Source: UBA1952 sp965246785
GTDB taxonomy: Bacteria; Bacteroidota; Bacteroidia; Chitinophagales; Chitinophagaceae
Direction of reading: 5' to 3'
NCBI GenBank assembly: GCA_965246785.1
Contig: CBDFFM010000027.1
Coordinates: 62,001-126,000, forward strand
DNA length: 64,000 bases
The first letter of the stretch is position 1. Every line of letters begins with the position of its first letter. Below the pieces are notes generated by a model. That model worked only from the letters and a program-made list of their open reading frames with translations. It searched no databases and was not told the DNA's origin. The translations under genes and the position numbers were made by a program. This document shows positions 1-8,063 of this stretch, piece by piece.

Positions 1-114
1 AAGGAAAGCGGAAGCAGCGGCGGCACATGGCAAATAGCCGTTGCCAAAGGTCTCTCAAAGAAAATATTATCTTCAACCCCAAGCCCGCTTCCCTCGCCCA
101 TCTGTTAGTTGCCA

Positions 115-741
115 ATGAAAAAGATAGAACTGGAAATCGTAGCCCTTTCGCACAGCATTACGCAGACCCATTCCTATGCCGTCGTGCTCGGAGAAGTCAA
201 TGGACTCCGCCGCCTGCCCATCGTCATTGGCGGCTTTGAGGCGCAGGCCATTGCCGTAGCGCTGGAGCGTATGGAGCCTTCCCGCCCGCTGACGCACGAC
301 CTGTTTTCCAACTTTATGGCCACCTTCTCCATTGAATTGAACGAAGTGCTCATCTATAAGCTGGAGGAAGGCATCTTCTTCGCCCAGCTCGTATGCCAGG
401 GCCCTGACGGCGATATCGTGGAAATTGACGCGCGCACTTCCGATGCCCTGGCGCTGGCCGTACGGGCCGGCTGCAAGATTTACACCTACGAGCAGATACT
501 GGAGACGGCCGGGCTTTTCTTAGACCAGTCCGAAGGTGCCGGCGAGGAAGAAGGGGAAGGCAAAAAGCCGGCCCGCGCCAGCGGCTCCAACGCAAAAGTC
601 TCCTCCGGCGGAACGGACAAAGACCTGAAAGGCATGAGCCTTGAAGATCTGAATGCCCTCCTGCAAACCGTATTGGAGCAGGAAGACTACGTCCGCGCAA
701 TCCCCATACGGGACGAGATTAATGCACGGAAAGACAAGTAG
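115..741 (+). CDS. Bifunctional nuclease (BFN/DUF151) family protein with C-terminal UVR-type motif
   Basis: 208 residues. The N-terminal two thirds match the BFN (DUF151) family: a strand-rich start, the segment LPIVIGGFEAQAIAVALE near residue 35, and the signature DARTSDALALAVR near 120. A charged E/G/K-rich linker follows. The last 35 residues (EDLNALL...EDYVRAIPIRDEI) resemble the UvrB/UvrC helical hairpin, a protein-contact module often attached to BFN domains in Bacteroidota. Family members have reported RNase/DNase activity, but the substrate here is unknown. A TTG two codons upstream (109) is in frame; ATG 115 is preferred because the alignable domain starts there. No gene can be assigned confidently to bases 1-108. 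Confidence 0.85.
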   Translation: MKKIELEIVALSHSITQTHSYAVVLGEVNGLRRLPIVIGGFEAQAIAVALERMEPSRPLTHDLFSNFMATFSIELNEVLIYKLEEGIFFAQLVCQGPDGDIVEIDARTSDALALAVRAGCKIYTYEQILETAGLFLDQSEGAGEEEGEGKKPARASGSNAKVSSGGTDKDLKGMSLEDLNALLQTVLEQEDYVRAIPIRDEINARKDK

Positions 742-821
742 CACTACGCCGCTTTTAACCGCTTGCTGACGGCTGCTTACAGCCTTTGGCGGTAACTTGC
801 TGTTCCTAATTTTTCTACGAC

Positions 822-2243
822 ATGAGCCTTCTCAAATGGCGCGGCCTGGTCTTTGGTTTTTTTCTTCTTACCGCCCTTTGCGGCGGTGAAGGCGCAAAGG
901 CCCAGCGGGTATGCGGACAATCGTCCGTATTTAAGCAGATGGAAGCGGCGCAGCCCGCCGCTTATGCTGCCCTCCGCGAGCGTCACCGGGTGATGGCGGA
1001 TGGCTTCGCCCGCGCCGGCAATAATGCATTGGCGAGGGGGGCGGCCACCAATCCTATTCCCGTTGTCTTCCACATCCTCATTGATTCCATCCGCTACATC
1101 ACTATGGGGCGCGATACTGGGGTGCGCCGCCGGGTGGCCTCGCAGATGAAGGTGCTGAACGCCGACTACAACCGCCAGAATCCCGACAGTACGCGCATTC
1201 CTGCGCCTTTTAAGCCGCTCTATGCCAATGTAGCCTTCCAGTTTGGGCTGGCCAACGGCACCAGCGCCTATACCATCGCCCCCGGCATTGAAGTGAAGAT
1301 TGTTACCAGCAACCCCACCTACAGCGATATCACCACCGCCTACAACGCCAAGCAGAATACAGCCACCGGCCTCCCTCCCTGGGATAATACCAAATACCTC
1401 AACGTATGGGTGTGCCGCCTCACAAGCTCCGGTGCAGGTACGGTGCTGGGCGTTACGCTTCCGCCGCAGTTTGTCGGCTCCTCGTTTGGGGGGCATCTGG
1501 CTACGCCTGACGAGGTGGGCGTAGTAATGAACTATGCCGCGTTTGGCGTGCGGGAGTTTCCGCTGCAATATTTCTTCGGCTCCTTTGACCGCGGCCGCAC
1601 CCTTACGCATGAAGTAGGCCACCTCTTTGAGCTCTACCACACCTGGGGCGATGACGACAACAGCGACCAGGCCGGCTATTGCCCCAATGATAAGGTGGGT
1701 GGCAACATCGTAGGTTACGACGACGACATCTTCGATACGCCCCCGCAGGCGCGACGCACTTACTGCGACTACCCGAGCCACAACGGCACCTATTGCCCCA
1801 CCTTCCCGCTGACCGATAAGTGCTCCCCTGCCTCCCCCGGCGTGATGTACATGAACTACATGGACTATACCGACGATACGGCCATGCAGATGTTTACCGC
1901 CGGGCAGGCTGTGCACATGCAGCTTGCACTGCTTACCGATTTGCCCGGCCTTATCCAGCACCCGGAGCTTTCGCTGGCGGTGGCTGACGCGCGGCCGGCC
2001 GTTGGCAGCATCAGCCTTGCGCCCAATCCTGCTACCGGGATGGTGGTGATGAGCATGGACGATGCCGCCGCTTTTCGCGGCGCTATCGTCGTAAACATGC
2101 TTGGCCAGACCGTGGCCGCCATTCCCCGCAAAGCGGGGCAGAAAACGTACCCCATTGACCTCTCCGCCGCTCCGCGCGGCATTTACTTCGTGCGCTGCGC
2201 CTTTGATGGCGGTAGCGTTACTCAAAAGCTGATTCTTGAATGA
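822..2243 (+). CDS. Secreted M43-type (pappalysin-like) zinc metalloprotease with T9SS sorting domain
   Basis: 473 residues. An N-terminal signal peptide (hydrophobic residues ~8-20, ending near AKAQ) directs export. The catalytic zinc site is HEVGHLFELYH at 263-273, the long HExxHxxxxxH form, followed by a Met-turn-like MNYMDY near 345. The glycine usual in this motif (HxxGxxH) is replaced by Glu. The last ~78 residues (LAPNPATG... to ...GIYFVRCAFDGG...QKLILE) form a type A C-terminal sorting domain, so the protein should cross the outer membrane by the type IX system and be released or surface-attached. Its stop overlaps the start of mqnE by 4 bp (ATGA), so the two are probably co-transcribed despite unrelated roles. 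Substrate unknown. Confidence 0.9.
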   Translation: MSLLKWRGLVFGFFLLTALCGGEGAKAQRVCGQSSVFKQMEAAQPAAYAALRERHRVMADGFARAGNNALARGAATNPIPVVFHILIDSIRYITMGRDTGVRRRVASQMKVLNADYNRQNPDSTRIPAPFKPLYANVAFQFGLANGTSAYTIAPGIEVKIVTSNPTYSDITTAYNAKQNTATGLPPWDNTKYLNVWVCRLTSSGAGTVLGVTLPPQFVGSSFGGHLATPDEVGVVMNYAAFGVREFPLQYFFGSFDRGRTLTHEVGHLFELYHTWGDDDNSDQAGYCPNDKVGGNIVGYDDDIFDTPPQARRTYCDYPSHNGTYCPTFPLTDKCSPASPGVMYMNYMDYTDDTAMQMFTAGQAVHMQLALLTDLPGLIQHPELSLAVADARPAVGSISLAPNPATGMVVMSMDDAAAFRGAIVVNMLGQTVAAIPRKAGQKTYPIDLSAAPRGIYFVRCAFDGGSVTQKLILE

Positions 2244-3388
2244 TGACGGATTTAGGTACCGTGAAAGATGCCGCATTGCAGCGGATTAGGGAGAAGGTTT
2301 ACAATCAGGAACGACTGACTGAAGAAGATGGCATCCTCCTCTTTGAGCGGGGCGAGCTGGGCTTCGTTGGAAGCCTTGCCGCGGGCGTCGCCGAACGCCT
2401 GCATGGGAAGAAGGTTTACTTCAACCGCAACTTCCACATTGAGCCTACCAACGTGTGCATTTTTACCTGCAACTTCTGCTCTTACTCCCGCCAGTACAAG
2501 CACCGCGATGATGGCTGGGAGCTGACGCAGCAGGAGATGTTGGACATCGTGCGGAGGTACGACGGGCAGCCGGTTACGGAGGTGCACATCGTGGGCGGCG
2601 TGCATCCGAAGATGAACCTGGAGTTCTTCTGCGAAACCATCCGGAAGATTAAGGCACACCGGCCCGGCCTCCACATCAAGGGCTTTACCGCGGTGGAGCT
2701 GGACTACATGTTTCGCAAGGCAAAGCTTTCTATTGAAGAAGGCATGAAAGCCCTGCACGAGGCGGGCCTACAAAGCCTTCCCGGCGGCGGCGCGGAGATA
2801 TTTCATCCCGAAGTGCGGGAGCAGATTTGTGCGGATAAGGTGGATGGCGACGGCTGGCTCCACATCCACGAAGTGGCCCACAATCTGGGCATGCACTCCA
2901 ATGCCACGATGCTGTACGGCCACATAGAGAGCTTCGCGCACCGCGTGGACCACATGGCGCGTTTGCGCGCGATGCAGGACAAGACGGGCGGCTTCAACTG
3001 CTTCATTCCCCTCAAATTCCGCAATGGCGATAATGACATGAGCCGTGTGCCGGAAAGCACCATTGTGGAGGACATGCGCCTCTACGCCATCGCGCGCCTC
3101 TTCATGGACAACTTCCGGAATCTGAAGGCCTATTGGCCCATGCTCGGTCGGCAAAGCGCGCAGCTCAGCCTCGCTTTTGGCGTGAACGATCTGGATGGGA
3201 CGATTGACGACACCACTAAGATTTACAGCATGGCCGGCTCCGAGGAACAAAGCCCCGCGATGAGCACCGAGGACATCTGCGACCTGATTAGCGCCGTTGG
3301 TAAGGTGCCTGTGGAAAGGGATACGCTGTATAACGAGCTTGAGGTGTTTGATGGGGCGGCGGCGTATGGGCTTAGCAATACGCTTTAA
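2240..3388 (+). CDS. mqnE: Aminofutalosine synthase (radical SAM)
   Basis: 382 residues. MqnE joins a radical derived from S-adenosylmethionine to 3-[(1-carboxyvinyl)oxy]benzoate, giving aminofutalosine in the futalosine route to menaquinone. The [4Fe-4S] motif CIFTCNFC has cysteines at 73, 77 and 80. The segment LPGGGAEIF near 185 and the later LKAYWPMLG and FGVNDLDGTI favour MqnE over the related MqnC or CofH. Start: ATGATG at 2240 overlaps the stop of the upstream protease gene, so either Met is possible. mqnA, which makes the substrate, lies 46 kb away on the minus strand, so the pathway is dispersed. Cytosolic. Confidence 0.93.
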   Translation: MMTDLGTVKDAALQRIREKVYNQERLTEEDGILLFERGELGFVGSLAAGVAERLHGKKVYFNRNFHIEPTNVCIFTCNFCSYSRQYKHRDDGWELTQQEMLDIVRRYDGQPVTEVHIVGGVHPKMNLEFFCETIRKIKAHRPGLHIKGFTAVELDYMFRKAKLSIEEGMKALHEAGLQSLPGGGAEIFHPEVREQICADKVDGDGWLHIHEVAHNLGMHSNATMLYGHIESFAHRVDHMARLRAMQDKTGGFNCFIPLKFRNGDNDMSRVPESTIVEDMRLYAIARLFMDNFRNLKAYWPMLGRQSAQLSLAFGVNDLDGTIDDTTKIYSMAGSEEQSPAMSTEDICDLISAVGKVPVERDTLYNELEVFDGAAAYGLSNTL

Positions 3389-3390
3389 TC

Positions 3391-3642
3391 AAGTCCATTT
3401 GGAAGCACAACGCTAAAACGATTACTTCAGTGGTGTCCGGGTTTAGGGATAAGATTAAAGCGGTCGATCTTATGTTGTCCTTTTAGAGGAATAATATAAA
3501 AGCGTACAATTCCTTATTGTCCGCGTGCAGGGACAATTAATAAGCATCCGCTTTACTGTTGTTTTTTCAAGCAAATAGTATTGAAGCGAATGATTTAATA
3601 TTGTCCTTCTAAAAGGACAACATTAAAGGGCGCTTCTTAGCT
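3391..3642. repeat. Six-unit 42-bp degenerate tandem repeat with hairpin half-sites
   Basis: Units start at 3391, 3433, 3475, 3517, 3559 and 3601, exactly 42 bp apart. Most begin TTGTCC (GTGTCC in unit 2, TTGTTT in unit 5) and have a weak complement of the form GGACAA at positions 15-20. Unit 6 is a perfect 8-bp stem with a 4-nt loop (3601-3620). Positions 26-30 are near-constant AAGCG. Read as codons, the 14-residue unit resembles LSFxRDNIKAxDLM, but units 3, 4 and 6 contain stops, so no long protein is encoded now. The array starts two bases after the mqnE stop and ends 20 bp before the next gene. Confidence 0.85.
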
Positions 3643-3661
3643 TCATTCCTTACCTACTGAC

Positions 3662-4354
3662 ATGCCTGGAATACAACACATGCTCGTCAACCCCTTCGTC
3701 AGCACTACAAAACGTGCCGGGGGACGCGCCGCCACTCTTGGAAGATATACAGACAGCGCACTTAGTGCCCCCGGCAATCCGGCGGAGATTGCGGCGCTCT
3801 ATGCGGCCTACCATCCCGTTTGGGAGGTTTTTAAGAACGCCTATTATGAGCGCAGCAGCAAAGGAGGCGAACAGGTAGGTAAGGTAGCAGGCATGAAGGA
3901 GCAACTGCGCGCGCTGTCGGATAACATAAAAGAATGGGCATTAGCCATAGAGCAGGTGCATCGCAAGGGCACGCCGGGGTATGTTACGCTATTGCCGCAG
4001 GGCCGGCACCCCTTCCGCAACGGCAGCAAAACCGAGCGTATAGCCACGGTGGATGCCTTGGTGCTGAGTCTCGCAGAGCAACCGGAATTGAGCGCCTTAC
4101 ATACGGAAGTGGCGGCCTTTGCCATGCAGCTAAAGACATTTAATGCCGATGCCGAGGGAAAGAAAGGCGGCCGTAGGAGTAGCAGCGTCAGTCTGGAACG
4201 TGCCCGGCTGGCGTTGTGCAGCGCGCTATACGCCGTACTGGGCGGGCTGATAAATCTGTACCCGGACGAGCCGCACCGCGTGTCCCTGTACTTTGATATA
4301 GCTACCATGCACCGTCACCGCCACCGGAAGGGTAAGTCGGAAGAGGCATCATAG
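3662..4354 (+). CDS. Conserved-type hypothetical protein, no recognised domain
   Basis: 230 residues with no signal peptide or membrane segment, so probably cytosolic. It is Ala-, Arg- and Lys-rich and mostly helical. Features include an N-terminal stretch MLVNPFVSTTKRAGG, a PGYVTLLPQGRHPF segment near residue 100, and a basic C-terminus (HRHRHRKGKSEEAS). I do not recognise the family. The composition suggests a nucleic-acid or nucleoid-associated role, but that is a guess from charge alone. It follows the 42-bp repeat array directly, so the array may contain its promoter or leader. Confidence 0.7.
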   Translation: MPGIQHMLVNPFVSTTKRAGGRAATLGRYTDSALSAPGNPAEIAALYAAYHPVWEVFKNAYYERSSKGGEQVGKVAGMKEQLRALSDNIKEWALAIEQVHRKGTPGYVTLLPQGRHPFRNGSKTERIATVDALVLSLAEQPELSALHTEVAAFAMQLKTFNADAEGKKGGRRSSSVSLERARLALCSALYAVLGGLINLYPDEPHRVSLYFDIATMHRHRHRKGKSEEAS

Positions 4355-4378
4355 AAAAGGCGGGATTATCTTTCGGCG

Positions 4379-4847
4379 ATGAAAAGCCTGCTGCTCATCC
4401 TGCTCCTGCTGGCCGCGCCAAAAGCGCATGCGCTGTGGCGCAACACGCCTACGCCGAGGCTGCATTCCATCTTTGATGATGGGGATACGCTGCGTAAGCG
4501 CCACCAATGGTTCACACCGGAGCGTTCGGAAGTGTATGTAGCGCCGCCACCAGCCCCGCCGCGAGTGCTTACAGACCGCATCCTGCACCGGCGGGGGCGT
4601 GCGGATGCTTTGGTGGGGCATACCTCCTATAGTCTTATCCGTACCGCTGCTTATGGTAGCGGATGGTATCAATGCAGACATTGGCCGGGCGGGCAGCCCG
4701 ATGGGAAGCAGCTACACAGACAAGCCCGACCCAACCTGGTACTACGTCTCCAGTGCTGTGTCGTTTGCACTGGGTGTATTTCTCATTGCGCGAGGCAGCC
4801 GGCTTGTGAAGAAGTATCCACGCCATAAGCGGATTGAGGTGCAGTGA
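4379..4847 (+). pseudogene. Small exported two-TM protein of the PxLHS family, copy A (frameshifted)
   Basis: The first frame encodes a signal peptide (MKSLLLILLLLAAPKAHA) and the motif TPTPRLHS, then runs off into unrelated sequence. The third frame from about 4590 encodes two membrane segments (PPIVLSVPLLMVA and VSSAVSFALGVFLIA) and a basic tail. Removing one G from the G5 run at 4593-4597 joins them into one protein of about 155 residues, of the same design as the next two genes. Either a sequencing indel, a real inactivation, or slippage at the G run. Function unknown. A promoter-like TATCTTTC lies 4 nt before the ATG. Confidence 0.65.
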
Positions 4848-4886
4848 AGCTTTGAAAGGCCGCACTATCTTGCCGCCTTCTTTTTT

Positions 4887-5303
4887 ATGAGAATAACACT
4901 ACTTACCAGTCTCCTCATCATGCTCTTCAGCGCACAAAGCGCAAACGCGCTCTTCATGCCAAAGGCCACACCAAAACTGCACAGCCCATTAGTGCACGCC
5001 GCACCGCTCCCCTTCCGCGCTGCAATGCTCAGCCAGCGGCTCCCGGACGGGGGAGAAAGGCCGGCGGCAGGCCCGAAAGGCTATAAAGAGCGGCGCAAGC
5101 ACGAGACGGGCTGGGAACTGTTTACGCTCGGCGTTCTGACCACCGTCTTCAGCACCATCTGGCTAAGAAAGCTGAACGCAGAGACGGTTGTAACAGGCCC
5201 GGACAAAGGCAGTGATTTGCTGAAGAATATAACCATAGGCTTTATTGTAGCGGGTGCGGCCTGCACGGTTGTAGGATTGTCCATTGCGCTGTCGCATCAT
5301 TAA
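4887..5303 (+). CDS. Small exported two-TM protein of the PxLHS family, copy B (intact)
   Basis: 138 residues. Signal peptide MRITLLTSLLIMLFSAQSANA, then ATPKLHSPL and LPFRAAMLSQRLPDGG, a polar lysine/arginine-rich stretch, membrane segment 1 (LFTLGVLTTVFSTIWL, ~80-95), a polar loop (~95-113), and membrane segment 2 (ITIGFIVAGAACTVVGLSIAL). This is the only one of three adjacent paralogues readable in a single frame, so it defines the family design. No known domain is recognised. It is separated from its neighbours by about 30-40 bp on each side, consistent with a small operon or local duplication. Confidence 0.75.
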   Translation: MRITLLTSLLIMLFSAQSANALFMPKATPKLHSPLVHAAPLPFRAAMLSQRLPDGGERPAAGPKGYKERRKHETGWELFTLGVLTTVFSTIWLRKLNAETVVTGPDKGSDLLKNITIGFIVAGAACTVVGLSIALSHH

Positions 5304-5333
5304 ACATGATCGATCAGCGATAATATTGCTATT

Positions 5334-5772
5334 ATGAAAAGCCTGCTAATCGTACTCCTGCTCTTGTGCGGCGCGCAATGCGCCAACGCCATTTACGTAT
5401 CCAGGCCTATACCGCAACTGCACAGCCCACTTGCGGCTAAAGCGGCATTGCCATTCCACGCTTCTATGCTTAGCGAGCCGCCGCCTGATGCCGGGCCAAG
5501 ATTCAAGCGGACTACGTATGGCGGGCGCGGCGGCGGGCGCAACTATCAGTCGTTGCAAGATTGCCGGCATTGTGCTAACGGTTGTAGGACTGGTACTCGG
5601 AGCATTAGGAGGCTTATGGCTAAAACATGAGTCGGACGATGCGGAGCGGCAGAAGGCCATCAACAATGGCCACAGCTATAATGACCTGAATGTTATGGCT
5701 GCGGGATGTGTATTGGGAATGGGCGTGGTAGGCGTGTGCATTGGGTTGCCGCTATTGCTGACGCATCTTTAA
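5334..5772 (+). pseudogene. Small exported two-TM protein of the PxLHS family, copy C (frameshifted)
   Basis: Frame one gives a signal peptide (MKSLLIVLLLLCGAQCANA), IPQLHSPL and LPFHASMLSEPPPDAG, aligning residue for residue with copy B. The two membrane segments (IAGIVLTVVGLVLGALGGLW and VMAAGCVLGMGVVGVCIGL) are in the next frame. Removing one G within the GC-rich stretch 5521-5540 restores a single protein of about 145 residues. The break falls at the same structural position as in copy A, between the periplasmic linker and the first membrane segment. Function unknown. Confidence 0.65.
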
Positions 5773-5837
5773 ACATCATTGCCGCCGGGCACAATTTTTC
5801 TTTCGGCCAATAGGAACAAAACCAAAACAACATTCCT

Positions 5838-6104
5838 ATGGCAACGAACAAAAATCCGAAGCACAGCGAAGGCCCTGTGGCTACCGCGATTGAGCAGCAA
5901 ACTGCGAAGCTTCCTTCCGACATCTTTCTGTGGAGCGCCCTCGGCTCCATGGCTGTGAGCGCCACGCTTAAAATCATTGGTAAGAACCATACGGCGCTCT
6001 TCGTAGGCCAGTGGGCTGCCCCCTTCCTCCTCCTCGGCCTCTACAACAAGCTCGTAAAGCTGGAAGGCCACGACGGCGAGGATGATGGCAGTGATGATGA
6101 GTAA
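5838..6104 (+). CDS. Small membrane protein of unknown function with acidic tail
   Basis: 88 residues. Polar N-terminus, then two moderately hydrophobic stretches (IFLWSALGSMAVSATLKII and LFVGQWAAPFLLLGLYNKLV), and an acidic tail EDDGSDDE. No signal peptide; probably an inner-membrane protein. Not homologous in any obvious way to the three PxLHS genes just upstream. It ends 22 bp before a strong bidirectional terminator, closing the plus-strand run that starts at 3662. Family not recognised. Confidence 0.65.
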   Translation: MATNKNPKHSEGPVATAIEQQTAKLPSDIFLWSALGSMAVSATLKIIGKNHTALFVGQWAAPFLLLGLYNKLVKLEGHDGEDDGSDDE

Positions 6105-6126
6105 GCGCGTTGAGCCATTCAGACAT

Positions 6127-6159
6127 TTAAAAAGGGCACGCAATGCGTGCCCTTTTTAA
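6127..6159. terminator. Bidirectional intrinsic terminator
   Basis: Perfect 16-bp inverted repeat with a single-base loop; the arms are 6127-6142 and 6144-6159. The stem core is GGGCACGCA, flanked by A5 and T5 runs that give a U-tract on both strands. It lies between the convergent genes ending at 6104 (+) and 6186 (-). Confidence 0.9.
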
Positions 6160-6185
6160 TGCGAGTAGTCATAGAACCTATCAAG

Positions 6186-6975
6186 CTACCAGCTCCCGCT
6201 TGCCCCGCCGCCGCCAAAGGAGCCGCCGCCAAAACCGCCGAAGCCGCCGCCGCCACCTCCTCCCCACCGCCACCCCAGCCTCCCCCGCCGCCAAGGATGG
6301 AGCCGGCCAGAAAGCCGCCGCCGAAGCCGCCCTTTCCGCCCGCGCCGGCTCATGTAGGTGCCGCCACCGCCACCGCCACCTATGCGCCGCATCAGGAAAA
6401 GGATAACGAGGATAATAATGATGACGGTAAGGATGCTCACGTGCCCGCCTCGCCGTCCGTCGTCCTTAGGGTCGGCCTTGTACTCGCCGCGCGAAGCAGC
6501 AGCCACGGCATCCAGCGCGCGGTCAAAGCCACCGTAATAATTATTCTGCCGGAAGAGCGGCGCCATCTCCTCACGGATGATGCGGCCACTCACGAGGTCG
6601 GTCAGCGCGCCCTCAAGGCCCTTACCCACAGAGATGTTCATCCGGTGGTCGCTGATGGCGGCAAGGATAAGGACGCCGTTGTTGCGGGAAGACTTGCCCA
6701 CACCCCACTTATTGCCGAGGCGCGTGGTATAGTCCGCCACATCGTACTCCCCTATGCTGCGCACGGTGACAATGGCGATTTGGTTAGAAGTGGAATCTTC
6801 AAAAGCGAGGGCTTTTGCTTTCCAGCAGTTCCCGCTCATCGGCGCTCATCACGCCAGCCAGGTCGTTGACGAGCTTAGGCGGGGCCGGGCGCGGAGGAAA
6901 GTCGCTGTCTTTTTGCGCGAGCGCAGGGATAGCGCCGGCAAGGCACAGTAAGATGATGATTAGATAGCGCCTCAT
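6186..6975 (-). pseudogene. TPM-domain membrane protein with Gly-rich tail, frameshifted
   Basis: A TPM (YgcG/Psb32-type) protein: signal peptide MRRYLIIILLCLAGAIPALA, then VNDLAGVMSADERELLE, NQIAIVTVRSI, NNGVLILAAISDHRMNISVGKGLEGAL, a membrane segment (VSILTVIIIILVILFLM) and a Gly-rich tail. It cannot be read in one frame. One extra A in the A4 run (plus-strand T4 at 6813-6816) separates DERELLESK from ALAFEDS. Within the tail, residues expected to read GGFGGGFLAGSILGG lie in another frame, bounded by two compensating indels. The start is set at Met 6975, before the signal peptide. Last gene of the lemA-TPM-TPM operon. TPM proteins are linked to membrane or photosystem maintenance; the role here is unknown. 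Confidence 0.75.
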
Positions 6976-7008
6976 TTTCCCAAACACGATTTCGTCCGGC
7001 AATTCATT

Positions 7009-7430
7009 TTATCCACGCTCTGCGTCGTAGGGGAAGTGGGTGGCAAGCGCGTTGCCCAATTCAGCGATGCAGGTTACAAGGCCGGCGCCAAGGTCGCCGG
7101 AGCGCAGGGCCGCCTGCAGGATTTGCGCAGCGCGCTCCCAATAGTGCGGCCCGCCCACGCGCTTATAGATTTCCGCATCGCCGTAAATGGCGAACTGCTT
7201 GTCCGTAACGGCCACATATACCAACACGGCATTGCGCTCCTCCGTCTGCTCCATACCGAGGGACTTAAACAACTCCTCCGCCCGGAGCAGCGCATCCATG
7301 AAGGCGCAACGGTGCTCCATGAACACGCGGATTTCGCCGAAGTGCGCACTTCCGCCTGCCGGATAGCCGCTACGACGGCTTCCTGCACATCGGGCGGCAG
7401 CATGGGCTTTTTCTTCCAGAAGGAGAACAT
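7009..7430 (-). pseudogene. TPM-domain protein without membrane anchor, frameshifted
   Basis: The 5' frame encodes MFSFWKKKPMLPPDVQ and AIRQAEVRTS. The expected continuation GEIRVFMEHRC, and the rest of the TPM domain (VLVYVAVTDKQFAIYGDAEIY, HYWERAAQILQAAL), lie in the frame reached by adding one base near 7336-7342. Repaired, it would be a ~140-residue soluble TPM protein, the usual partner of lemA in Bacteroidota. It starts 12 bp after the lemA stop and ends 34 bp before the third gene. As with its neighbour, a sequencing deletion and real loss cannot be told apart from sequence alone. Confidence 0.75.
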
Positions 7431-7442
7431 TAAGCGTTGGAA

Positions 7443-8030
7443 TTAGAACTGAACCTTCGGTGCGTTCTGCGCATTAGGGTCGGCCTGGAACATAGGGCGC
7501 TGCTTAAAGCCGAAGATGCCGGCCAGGAGGTTATTCGGGAAGTTGGAAACCTTCTTATTGTATTGCAAGACGGCGTCATTGAAGCCGTTGCGGCTTACAT
7601 TGATGCGGTTTTCGGTGCCTTCAAGCTGCGTTTGCAGATCAGAGAAATTTTGTGTGGCCCTCAGATTCGGGTACGACTCAACAGCGATGTTGATAGCTGT
7701 GCGCATTGCCTGACCGGCCTGGGCGCTGGCATTCTGGATTTCCTGCATGCGCTGGGGCGTCAGTTGGTCGGAGGGCACATTAGTAAGATTGCGCAACTGG
7801 CCGGCGCGGGCCTGGGCCACCTGTATGTAGGTGCTCTTCTCAAAGTCGGCGGCGCCCTTCACGGTAGCCACGAGGTTGGGGATAAGGTCGGCGCGGCGCT
7901 GATAGGCGCTTTGTACCTGGGCCCAGGCGTTGTCAACCTGCAGGCGGGACGTGTTCATGCCGTTATAGCCGCAGCCGCCGATGCCAATGACGACAGCGAG
8001 GATAATAAGGATAGGCAGTGCTTTTCTCAT
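7443..8030 (-). CDS. lemA: LemA family membrane protein
   Basis: 195 residues. An N-terminal hydrophobic segment (PILIILAVVIGIGGCGYN) with a possible lipobox Cys precedes the LemA core: helical, with DNAWAQVQSAYQRRADLIPNLVATVKG and later VESYPNLRATQNFSDLQTQLEGTENRI, both diagnostic of LemA. The domain probably sits outside the inner membrane. Intact, unlike the two TPM genes that follow it in the same operon. Exact function unknown; the lemA-TPM association is conserved widely. Confidence 0.92.
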   Translation of the reverse strand: MRKALPILIILAVVIGIGGCGYNGMNTSRLQVDNAWAQVQSAYQRRADLIPNLVATVKGAADFEKSTYIQVAQARAGQLRNLTNVPSDQLTPQRMQEIQNASAQAGQAMRTAINIAVESYPNLRATQNFSDLQTQLEGTENRINVSRNGFNDAVLQYNKKVSNFPNNLLAGIFGFKQRPMFQADPNAQNAPKVQF

Positions 8031-8063
8031 TGCTTGATTCTGGATTTGGGGTTAAATGTAAGG

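Noticed and set aside
27..239. Short open frame at the window start
   Set aside because: It overlaps the BFN gene in another frame and has no recognisable features; bases 1-108 cannot be assigned.
777..2276. A long open frame on the minus strand opposite the M43 protease
   Set aside because: It lies wholly antisense to a gene with clear signal peptide, zinc motif and T9SS domain; its translation has no recognisable fold.
3391..3642. The 42-bp repeats as a CRISPR array
   Set aside because: The units are contiguous with no unique spacers, are degenerate, and have no cas genes nearby.
6147..6869. A Pro/Ala-rich plus-strand reading opposite the TPM gene
   Set aside because: It is the reverse of the Gly-rich tail and TPM domain; the low-complexity composition is a shadow of GC-rich codons.
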